The position numbers and the translations under genes were made by a program. The notes under the pieces were generated by a model that searched no databases, was not told where the DNA came from, and was given only the letters and a program-made list of their open reading frames with translations. Below are positions 10,452 to 18,335 of a stretch of DNA of 64,000 nucleotides, piece after piece. Position 1 is the stretch's first letter, and each line of letters starts with the position of its first letter. This DNA comes from Candidatus Acidiferrales bacterium (GTDB taxonomy: Bacteria; Acidobacteriota; Terriglobia; Acidiferrales; UBA7541): NCBI GenBank assembly GCA_030037775.1, contig JASHQB010000338.1, positions 1 through 64,000 on the forward strand, read 5' to 3'.

Positions 10452-11780
10452 ATGGCTACAGCGAAAATGGCCCCGGAGTCTCTTCAGCCGCTTTTGGATC
10501 GGCTGGACGACGCACGGAAACGAACCGACGCTCTCTTCGCATTGATTCGTTCCGAGACGCTCTACGAGCGGCCCATACCGGAGCGTCACAGGCTAATCTT
10601 TTACTTGGGCCATTTGGAAGCGTTCGACTGGAATTTGATCGCGCGCGACGCTCTGCACTCTCCGAGCTTTGACGCGGAGTACGACAAGCTCTTCGCCTTC
10701 GGCATTGATCCCGTAGATGGCCAGCTTCCGCATGACGTGCCGAGCGACTGGCCGCGAATCGAGCAGATTCGCGCCTATAACCAAAATCTGCGCGAACGAA
10801 TCGACAACGCCCTGCAAGCGCCGCCGAGCAAACTGCCGGAGACCGTCGCCGATGGAACCCTCCTCCACGTCGCGATTGAACACCGCTTGATGCATGCAGA
10901 AACACTAGCGTACTTGATGCACGGGCTGCCTCACGACCAGAAGAGCGCTCCCACAAATTACGAAACGGCTGTACAAAGCAAAGCACCATTCACGGCGGAG
11001 AGAACAGCGATTCCCGCTGGCACAGCGACGCTCGGCATGCAGCGCGAGAGCCGCCACTTCGGCTGGGACAATGAATTCGAAGAAAATCAGGTGACGGTGC
11101 CGAAGTTTCGCATCGGCGCGTATCCGGTGACCAATGGCGAGTTCGTGGAGTTCTTGCAGGCCGGCGGGTACGAGAACGAGCGACTATGGTCTGCCGAAGA
11201 CTGGGCGTGGAAGAATTCCGCAAAAATTTCCCACCCACACTTTTGGGAACAGAATGGTCGGGGCTGGAGCTATCGCGGCATGTTCGCAAACGTCCCGCTG
11301 CCACTGGATTGGCCGTCCTACGTGAGCCACGCCGAAGCATCGACCTACGCGCGCTGGAGAAATGGAGCGCTGCCCACCGAAGCGCAGTGGCACCGCGCTG
11401 CGTTCGGCACGCCCGCGGAAATCGAATGCGCGTACCCGTGGGGCGACGTTGCGCCCAGTGCGGAGCGCGGCAATTTCGACTTTGCCCGATGGGATCCCGC
11501 GCCCGTGAATGCTTACCCCGCCGGACAAAGCGCTTTCGGTGTGCACGACCTGCTGGGCAACGGCTGGGAGTGGACTTCCACTCGTTTTGCCCCTTTTCCC
11601 GGATTTGCAGCCTTTCCGTTCTATCCGGGCTACTCCGCGAATTTTTTCGACGGAAAGCACTTCGTGATGAAGGGCGGTTCGCTAAGCACCGCCGCGTGCA
11701 TGCTGCGGCGCTCGTTTCGAAACTGGTTCCAGCCTCATTATCCCTATGTCTACGCAAAATTCCGCATGGTGGAGGAATAA
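10452..11780 (+). CDS. egtB: EgtB-type sulfoxide synthase (DinB + FGE-sulfatase domain)
   Basis: DinB-like N-terminus (RHRLIFYLGHLEAFDWNLI...IEHRLMHAETLAYLMH) and FGE domain (FRIGAYPVTNGEFVEFLQAGGYE...LLGNGWEWTSTRFAPFPGF...RRSFRNWF); followed by egtD. Confidence 0.88.
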   Translation: MATAKMAPESLQPLLDRLDDARKRTDALFALIRSETLYERPIPERHRLIFYLGHLEAFDWNLIARDALHSPSFDAEYDKLFAFGIDPVDGQLPHDVPSDWPRIEQIRAYNQNLRERIDNALQAPPSKLPETVADGTLLHVAIEHRLMHAETLAYLMHGLPHDQKSAPTNYETAVQSKAPFTAERTAIPAGTATLGMQRESRHFGWDNEFEENQVTVPKFRIGAYPVTNGEFVEFLQAGGYENERLWSAEDWAWKNSAKISHPHFWEQNGRGWSYRGMFANVPLPLDWPSYVSHAEASTYARWRNGALPTEAQWHRAAFGTPAEIECAYPWGDVAPSAERGNFDFARWDPAPVNAYPAGQSAFGVHDLLGNGWEWTSTRFAPFPGFAAFPFYPGYSANFFDGKHFVMKGGSLSTAACMLRRSFRNWFQPHYPYVYAKFRMVEE

Positions 11781-11784
11781 TCCA

Positions 11785-12771
11785 ATGGCCAGTCCTGCAA
11801 GGCTCTACACGCATGGAGTCTCGGCCAGCGCCCGCGCTGATTTTGCCGAGGACGTTCGCGCCGGCCTGACGAAACATCCCCAGAAAGAACTGCCTTCGAA
11901 ATATTTGTACGATGAAGTGGGCTCGGCACTGTTCGAAGTGATCACCCTTTTGCCGGAATACGGTCTCTCGCGAGCGGGAGCGCGCCTGCTGAAACGGCAC
12001 GCCGAGGAAATCATCGACCGCTTGCCTTCCCCCGTCGCCGTGGCCGAATTGGGCTCGGGAAGCGGCGCGAAAACCCGCTGGATTCTCGAAGCCCTCTCAC
12101 GACGTCAGCCCGTCACTTACTATCCCATCGACATTTCGCGTACGGCGCTTTCGCGCTGTTGGCAAGAACTGGGGCGCATCGACTCGGTGAGCATCGTCGG
12201 CTTCGAGCGCGCGTATCTGGATGGGCTGCTCAACGTGGCCTCGCGCCGCAAACCCGGCGAACGGCTCTTGGTGCTTTTCCTCGGTAGCACCATCGGGAAT
12301 TTCGACCGGGCCGCGGCCGCAAAATTCCTGTGCGAAGTGCGCCGTATTCTGCATCCCGGGGACGCGTTGCTGCTCGCCACCGACCTCGAGAAATCCGTGA
12401 GCGATTTACTGCTCGCTTACGACGATCCCGCTGGGGTTACGGCGGCATTCAATCTCAACTTGCTGGCCCGGATCAATCGTGAGCTCGACGCCGATTTCGA
12501 CCTCTCCTCCTTCCAGCACGAGGCTCGCTACAACCCCGAGCACCGCCGCGTCGAAATGCATCTGCGCTCCGTGCGGCGCCAAACGGCGCACATCCCTGGC
12601 ACTTCGCAGGACGTCACTCTTGCGAGCGGTGAAACTATCTGGACCGAAAGTTCTCACAAATATCGCTGCGAAGAAGCAGCGCGAATGGGAGCAACTGCCG
12701 GATTTCGCTGCGAAGCTCAATGGGTAGACGCAGAATGGCCCTTTGCCCAAAGCCTGTTTCTGGCCGAATGA
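11785..12771 (+). CDS. egtD: L-histidine N-alpha-methyltransferase (EgtD)
   Basis: KELPSKYLYDEVGSALFEVITLLPEYGLSRAGARLL...VAELGSGSGAKTRWILEAL...LFLGSTIGNFDRAAAAKFL. Confidence 0.93.
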   Translation: MASPARLYTHGVSASARADFAEDVRAGLTKHPQKELPSKYLYDEVGSALFEVITLLPEYGLSRAGARLLKRHAEEIIDRLPSPVAVAELGSGSGAKTRWILEALSRRQPVTYYPIDISRTALSRCWQELGRIDSVSIVGFERAYLDGLLNVASRRKPGERLLVLFLGSTIGNFDRAAAAKFLCEVRRILHPGDALLLATDLEKSVSDLLLAYDDPAGVTAAFNLNLLARINRELDADFDLSSFQHEARYNPEHRRVEMHLRSVRRQTAHIPGTSQDVTLASGETIWTESSHKYRCEEAARMGATAGFRCEAQWVDAEWPFAQSLFLAE

Positions 12772-12782
12772 TCTCGCGAGTC

Positions 12783-12825
12783 GCAAAAAAAGAAACCCGG
12801 GCTTGCTGGGGTGAACAAGCCCGGG
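12783..12825 (-). terminator. Rho-independent terminator (minus strand)
   Basis: CCCGGGCTTG-ctggggtgaa-CAAGCCCGGG stem with TTTCTTTTTTTGC on the minus strand. Confidence 0.75.
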
Positions 12826-12878
12826 ATTGGGGGCACTGAGGTTGGGCCGGAAGATCGTTTTCTAAGCGCGCGCCGTAA

Positions 12879-13061
12879 TCACCAGTTCATCGAACGCACC
12901 CACATCATCAATCGAAAAGCTTCTCGGTAAAGAAAGATCGTCACGATTCCCAAGAATCCTGCAAGCCAGGGCCAGGCGCCTTCAGCGATGCCGTGCGGAG
13001 CAGCTTCCGTGACCGCCGGTCTTATCGACCGTAAATCCCGCATTTTGGCGAAATCGCTCAT
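12879..13061 (-). CDS. Small membrane hypothetical protein (60 aa)
   Basis: MSDFAKMRDLRSIRPAVTEAAPHGIAEGAWPWLAGFLGIVTIFLYREAFRLMMWVRSMNW; one TM; just downstream of the next small ORF. Confidence 0.5.
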   Translation of the reverse strand: MSDFAKMRDLRSIRPAVTEAAPHGIAEGAWPWLAGFLGIVTIFLYREAFRLMMWVRSMNW

Positions 13062-13075
13062 CACTCTTCCTTGAA

Positions 13076-13282
13076 CTATTGCACCATCATGAGCGGTGTA
13101 TCCTGCTCGATTGCCACAACCATGGACTTGAAAATGTCGACGTCCCAGTTTTCCGCGATACGAAGGCGAAGCACGTTGCTCGTTTCGCTCAGCAAACGGC
13201 CACGTACCGGCACACGAAGATTGCCGGCGACCACTCGAAGAATGACCGGCTGGCCCATCCAAACCGTGTAACTACCTTCCAT
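13076..13282 (-). CDS. Small hypothetical protein (68 aa)
   Basis: MEGSYTVWMGQPVILRVVAGNLRVPVRGRLLSETSNVLRLRIAENWDVDIFKSMVVAIEQDTPLMMVQ. Confidence 0.5.
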   Translation of the reverse strand: MEGSYTVWMGQPVILRVVAGNLRVPVRGRLLSETSNVLRLRIAENWDVDIFKSMVVAIEQDTPLMMVQ

Positions 13283-13513
13283 AGCCTTCCTCCCCGTACC
13301 TGGCGTTGTCTGTGTCGCGGTTGCAAGTCTGGAGCTATGCGCCGCTCGGGCAAATGGTACGGGGGACCAATTCAGATAGGAGCAAAGTACTAACCGGAAA
13401 CGAACCACGCCTCCGCGGGGCGCAAGTCCCGCTTTTCTGCTATGTTAGTGGCATCTTCGGCCGGGGCGGGCTCGAAGGCCGCCGGCGCAAAAATCAGGGC
13501 ATTGCGGGTACTC

Positions 13514-14164
13514 ATGGCTATCACTCTTTTCGGGAGTTCCTGGCAAGGGCTACTCCACAAGCTCTATAACGTTCAGAACCTGGTTCAGTCGGGCGGCTCT
13601 TTGATGGTCTGCTCGATTGTATTCGTCGAAACGGGCCTGTTTTTCGGCTTTTTTCTGCCAGGCGATTCTTTGTTGGTGACCGCAGGCGTATTTGCCGGAG
13701 CGGGCAAGGTAGGCTTAGCCTGGCTGCTATTTCCCGCGTCCCTCTGCGCCATCGCCGGGGATCAGTTGGGCTATTTTATTGGACGCAAAGCAGGCGAGAA
13801 CCTTTACCGTCGTGAAGATTCGCGATTCTTCAAGAAAAAGCATTTGTTGCGGGCGCACGAGTTTTATGAAAAGCACGGGCCAAAGGCCATTATCATCGCC
13901 CGCTTCGTTCCGATCATACGAACATTCTGCCCTCCGGTGGCTGGCGCCGCGCAAATGCGCTATTCGCGATACCTGATCTTTGACGTCGTCGGGGGATTCT
14001 TGTGGGTTTGCAGCACGGTTTTGACCGGTTATACCCTCGGCAGGAAAATCCCCAATATACAAAACGAGCTTCACCTAGTCATTGCTGTGGTGATTGTGCT
14101 GTCGCTCCTACCCGCAGGTATCGAGGCGCTGAAGGCGTTTCGGCGCAAACGGCAGTCCGCGTAG
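13514..14164 (+). CDS. DedA family membrane protein
   Basis: VETGLFFGFFLPGDSLLVTAGVFAG...GDQLGYFIGRKAGENLYRRED...RFVPIIRTFCPPVAGAAQM. Confidence 0.9.
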   Translation: MAITLFGSSWQGLLHKLYNVQNLVQSGGSLMVCSIVFVETGLFFGFFLPGDSLLVTAGVFAGAGKVGLAWLLFPASLCAIAGDQLGYFIGRKAGENLYRREDSRFFKKKHLLRAHEFYEKHGPKAIIIARFVPIIRTFCPPVAGAAQMRYSRYLIFDVVGGFLWVCSTVLTGYTLGRKIPNIQNELHLVIAVVIVLSLLPAGIEALKAFRRKRQSA

Positions 14165-14212
14165 GCAGTCATGCAGACGCCGCGCTTGGGTGCAATTACG
14201 CACAAAATGCAA

Positions 14213-14236
14213 ACGGGGAACCTTACGGTTCCCCGT
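14213..14236. terminator. Strong hairpin between convergent genes, probable bidirectional terminator
   Basis: ACGGGGAACC-TTAC-GGTTCCCCGT perfect 10-bp stem; TTGCATTTT follows on the minus strand. Confidence 0.6.
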
Positions 14237-14492
14237 CTTGCTATTTCCTGAGGCCCGAACGGCGTCGCTTGGGCGCCTGACGGGCTCGCACCGCAAGAGC
14301 GGTGTGAATGTTTCAGGATTCTTGGCCCGGCGGATTCATACCCACGTCTCCTCCGTGTTCCAAGGCTTCCTTTCCGTCATACTCCGCCGTGTAGCCAAAC
14401 GCAAGAGGGGTTTCACTTACCAAGGGTATCCGAGGTTAGGCCTGTGGAAAACTCGGTGTTCCGTTCCACACCGATGCTGAAATTGGCGTGCG

Positions 14493-15197
14493 CTAGCGGA
14501 TGAAGAGCCCTTCGCGGAGTTGGTCGCGCCCCACGAAGGTCTTGGCGGAGCGGAAACGACCAAAGAGATTCAGGATTTCGCGATTCTGGAATTTGTGGTC
14601 ATGCGTGGCAATGGGGCCGATTGGGATCGTTTCGATGGTCTGGTTGTCGACGATACGGTACCGATACGACCGCTCGGGCCTGCTGTGAAAAATCGCCAGA
14701 ACAGCTCCGCCTGGCTTCACGATGTCATACAGACGGTCCGAGATTTTAGGAAGCAGCTCACCGCCGAGATGGTCGAAAATATCCCAGAGTAGCACCGCGT
14801 TAAACGCCTCTTCCGAATATTGCAGGGAGTGATCCAAAAAGCGCTGTGCAATTTGCTCGGGCGAAAGCGGTTCGTAAAAATCGCTCTGCTCCTCGATGCG
14901 CTGTCTCTCTTCCTCCGCGATGCGAAACTCCTTCCACGAACGGACAAGGTCATCGGTGGTCACACGGAATCCGCGTTCGATGAAGAAATTCAGTGTGGCC
15001 TGGGAAACAGAACCCAGGTCCAGAAGGCGGCCGTTTTCGATGTCGCTTAGCAGCCACAGAAAGTCCTTCAATCCATTCGAAGTGCGGACGTTCGCAGAAG
15101 TATGGCTGGCGGCAACTGCGGCAGCAGGGATGGATTGGGGTTTTCGCGACGGCATTGTCGCCGTCGTGCTCAGCCGCGATTTCCCCATGAAATTCAT
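14493..15197 (-). CDS. SAM-dependent methyltransferase-like protein
   Basis: GRLLDLGSVSQATLNFFIERGFRVTTDDL...AVLLWDIFDHLGGELLPKISDRLYDIVKPGGAVLAIFHS. Confidence 0.65.
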   Translation of the reverse strand: MNFMGKSRLSTTATMPSRKPQSIPAAAVAASHTSANVRTSNGLKDFLWLLSDIENGRLLDLGSVSQATLNFFIERGFRVTTDDLVRSWKEFRIAEEERQRIEEQSDFYEPLSPEQIAQRFLDHSLQYSEEAFNAVLLWDIFDHLGGELLPKISDRLYDIVKPGGAVLAIFHSRPERSYRYRIVDNQTIETIPIGPIATHDHKFQNREILNLFGRFRSAKTFVGRDQLREGLFIR

Positions 15198-15200
15198 TGA

Positions 15201-15788
15201 CTAACGCCGCTGTGGCTCCAGTGCAACCGGCGAACCCGCCTCCGGCTCAACCGACGAAGCTTCCCTTGAAACCAAGCTCTGAGCGCTCCTCTTGTTCTGC
15301 CGCTCGCGGGCATCTGCCGCAGGGCCCATTTCGACGCGCCCATTGAACCGCGCACCATCCTCGATGGCGACGCGGGGCGCCTCCAAGTCTCCCACGACTT
15401 CGCACGAACTGCCAAGCACCACACGCTCGCGTCCGCGAAGATCGCCTTCCACCTGGCCACGCACGAAAATCTCGGAGGCCTCGATATCGGCCTGAATGTG
15501 CCCGGACTGACCGATCGTCAGCCGCGACTCGCCCAGCCGGATGCTTCCTTTGACGTCTCCGTCGATCACCAGGTCAGCCTTGCCCGTCAGTTCGCCCTTG
15601 ATGCAAATTCCGCGGGTCAGGATGGCTGCATTCGGGGACGCAATCGGTGCATACGAGGCTTGAGGAACGGAAGACGGTGCACTCCCGGCGCTAGACGCGG
15701 GCCTCTGCTCAGGCAGACCGTACGACGAGTCACGCATGCCAGGATTAATCGGCGAAGATGGCTTCGCTTCAGGCTGTTTCCGCCACAT
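15201..15788 (-). CDS. Bactofilin / polymer-forming cytoskeletal protein
   Basis: ILTRGICIKGELTGKADLVIDGDVKGSIRLGESRLTIGQSGHIQADIEASEIFVRGQVEGDLRGRERVVLGSSCEVVGDLEAPRVAIEDGARFNGRVEMG. Confidence 0.92.
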   Translation of the reverse strand: MWRKQPEAKPSSPINPGMRDSSYGLPEQRPASSAGSAPSSVPQASYAPIASPNAAILTRGICIKGELTGKADLVIDGDVKGSIRLGESRLTIGQSGHIQADIEASEIFVRGQVEGDLRGRERVVLGSSCEVVGDLEAPRVAIEDGARFNGRVEMGPAADARERQNKRSAQSLVSREASSVEPEAGSPVALEPQRR

Positions 15789-15911
15789 GGAAACCTCCAA
15801 CGCGGTGAGATGGTCGCAACAGCTCAAACCAACGCACAGGCGAATACTAGCAGTCCAGGGACTATAGTACAGAGGCCGGTAGATGTAAACCAAGCATAAA
15901 TCTAGGGAAGA

Positions 15912-16625
15912 TTACGCGAAAGGAACGTCCAACCTCGGGCCCACAACCAGCTCCGCCTGGGACCTTTCGTCTTGATGATGCACTTCCCAAAACGCCACAA
16001 AGATGCCCACAAACTCGTGGAGGAAAGTCTTCACGCCAACACGTGTCCTCCACCATGAATCCGGATCGTAATCGTGATCCGGCGCAGCTTCAACCAACAC
16101 GTGAATATCCGCCGGGAAAATATGCCGGCAAAGATATCGGGTGCGCCGCGTGTGATAATTAGACGTAACGATCATCACCCGTTTCCATGCGTGCTGCTCC
16201 ACGAATCCGCGAATGCCCTTCAACTCCTCCAGCGTATCGGGAGCCCCGTGTGCAAACGGAATGATCGCCGGGCGTGGAACTCCTCTAGCCTCCAAATCCC
16301 GCTGCATCAAATCCGCAATGCTTATGTAGGGGCGCAGCCATCGGCCGCTGCCGACCACCCGAGGCGCCCACCTGTCATGGTAAAGATCCGCAGCGCGCGT
16401 GGCGCGGTCGGCGGTGAAGTCATCGTCGCTCAGAATCACGATGACATCCGAGGCTGCCGGGGGATCAGGTCTCACCCAAAAGTTGCCTGCCACTCGAAGC
16501 AGCGGCGCTCGCACAAGATAAACGAGGAAAAGCAGGATGACCAAAACAACCAGCACCATGAGCTTCGTGAAAATCCCGCCGCGCTGGTCTGATCCTCGAA
16601 AGTCTGCGTCCGAGGCACCGTTCAT
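15912..16625 (-). CDS. YdcF/SanA-like DUF218 membrane protein
   Basis: N-terminal TM; DVIVILSDDDFTADRATRAADLYHDRWAPRVV...KRVMIVTSNYHTRRTRYLCRHIF. Confidence 0.75.
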   Translation of the reverse strand: MNGASDADFRGSDQRGGIFTKLMVLVVLVILLFLVYLVRAPLLRVAGNFWVRPDPPAASDVIVILSDDDFTADRATRAADLYHDRWAPRVVGSGRWLRPYISIADLMQRDLEARGVPRPAIIPFAHGAPDTLEELKGIRGFVEQHAWKRVMIVTSNYHTRRTRYLCRHIFPADIHVLVEAAPDHDYDPDSWWRTRVGVKTFLHEFVGIFVAFWEVHHQDERSQAELVVGPRLDVPFA

Positions 16626-17599
16626 GAGCCGGAGCTGACCTGGCGCAATCTTTCCGCGGCCTGCTCGGGCGTGAGACCGTTGAAATACACCTCTTTGATG
16701 ACGTATGACTTTTCGCTTGTCGGAACCACCGGGAGGATCTCGATGTGCCAGTGATAATCATCGGCGATGGTGCGCCAGTACTCGCTCAACTCGCCCTTCG
16801 TTTGTAGTGAATTTGGCGAAGTGTGCACCACCATGTGATACCCCTGCGAAATGGCTGGAAGCCGCCGGAGCAGGCGCGCGAGAAGCGAACCCAGGGAGCG
16901 GAAGTCCTCCGTTCCAGCGGCTTCGAATTCATGGTTGTGATGGCGCGGCATGATCCAGAGCTCAAACGGCACGCGCGAAGCGTAGGGACAGAACGCCACA
17001 TAATTCCCTTGCGAATCAACGACGCGCTTCTCTTGCTTTTCTTCCTGCCGCAGGATGTCGCAAAAAACGCAGCGTTCCCGCTCGCGAAACCAATCGCGCG
17101 CCGCCCGCAACTCGTACAGCACCCGTCGCGGAACAAATGTCGTCGCGGTAATCTGAGAATGCGAATGCGGCCATTCCTGCCCCGAGTTCGAACCATGATT
17201 CTTGAAGACGGTGACGTATTTGAATCGCGGGTCACCTTTCAGGTCATGAATGCGCCGCGCATACGCCTCCAGCACTAATGCCAAGTGTTCCGGCGTTTCC
17301 GCGGCAATGCCCAGCTCATGGTTCGGTGTCTCGACCACAATTTCGTGCGCGCCAACGCCGCTCATGCGATCATAAATTCCCTCCGCAGACCGTCCCGGTT
17401 CTCCTTCGATACGGTACAACGGGCGAAAGTGCGGAAAAACGCGAACCTGCCATGGGTCTTGCGCGGGAAATTGTAGAATCGTCCGCGTGTCGCCCTCGTT
17501 GCCGGGACACAAAGGGCAGGGCTGCAAAGGCAGTTCACCCAGATCGGAATGTCCGATTACCACCCAACTTCGTGTAATCGGGTCTTTTCGCAGCTCCAT
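16622..17599 (-). CDS. galT: Galactose-1-phosphate uridylyltransferase
   Basis: MELRKDPITRSWVVIG...CPLCPGNE...KNHGSNSGQEWPHSHSQITA HxH motif; ATGA overlap with downstream gene. Confidence 0.9.
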   Translation of the reverse strand: MELRKDPITRSWVVIGHSDLGELPLQPCPLCPGNEGDTRTILQFPAQDPWQVRVFPHFRPLYRIEGEPGRSAEGIYDRMSGVGAHEIVVETPNHELGIAAETPEHLALVLEAYARRIHDLKGDPRFKYVTVFKNHGSNSGQEWPHSHSQITATTFVPRRVLYELRAARDWFRERERCVFCDILRQEEKQEKRVVDSQGNYVAFCPYASRVPFELWIMPRHHNHEFEAAGTEDFRSLGSLLARLLRRLPAISQGYHMVVHTSPNSLQTKGELSEYWRTIADDYHWHIEILPVVPTSEKSYVIKEVYFNGLTPEQAAERLRQVSSGS

Positions 17600-17727
17600 G
17601 AGTCCAGAACCCCAAAATAACGAACATCCGAATTTATACCCCAGCGGGAAGACGGGAGCAAGGCAGCGATTGCCGCCCCTGCAGCGCAGCAATCCGCTCC
17701 TGAGTGCTCGTGCTATTCTGGTGCGCC

Positions 17728-18207
17728 ATGAACGACATTCCCGACGCGAAAGCTCTAGTGGCACTGGACGAAAGGCACATGCGATTGGCCCTGGAAGAAG
17801 CCCGACTGGCCGCGCTCGCCGGGGAGGTGCCCGTAGGCTGCATCATCGCCCGCGAGGAACAAGTGATTTCGCGAGCTGCGAATCGCACGATTGCTGATTG
17901 CGACCCCACCGCTCACGCGGAAATGGTTGCGCTACGCGCGGTCGCCGCCGCGATCGGAAATCACCGCCTGACAGGGCTTACACTCTACGTCACCATCGAA
18001 CCCTGCGCGATGTGCGCGGGCGCAATGCTCCAAGCGCGCATCGACCGGCTCGTCTACGGTGCGGACGATCCCAAAGGCGGTGCCGTGCGCTCTTGCTTCA
18101 CCCTATTCGATCATCCGCAAGTCAATCATCGCATCGCAGTCACGTCCGACGTGCTCGCCGAAGACGCCGCCACTCTTCTTCGAAATTTCTTTGCCGCCCG
18201 CCGGTAG
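17728..18207 (+). CDS. tadA: tRNA(Arg) adenosine-34 deaminase
   Basis: MRLALEEARLAALAGEVPVGCIIA...DPTAHAEMVALR...YVTIEPCAMCAGAMLQARI. Confidence 0.93.
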   Translation: MNDIPDAKALVALDERHMRLALEEARLAALAGEVPVGCIIAREEQVISRAANRTIADCDPTAHAEMVALRAVAAAIGNHRLTGLTLYVTIEPCAMCAGAMLQARIDRLVYGADDPKGGAVRSCFTLFDHPQVNHRIAVTSDVLAEDAATLLRNFFAARR

Positions 18208-18335
18208 CACAGGCCATACGTTGCATCCGATTCGCAAGGTTGAAAGCAAGCAGCAAAGCGACTATACTGCGCGCTCTGCGCGACGAAACAATCGTTTCAA
18301 AAGTAAGTGGCGAGCGACGAATGGGAGGAGTTTTC

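Noticed and set aside
14310-14410. SRP RNA-like GACGGAAAGGAAGCC on the minus strand
   Set aside because: Does not match the conserved SRP domain IV (GUCAGGUCCGGAAGGAAGCAGCC) internal-loop residues; kept only as a general structured-RNA candidate.
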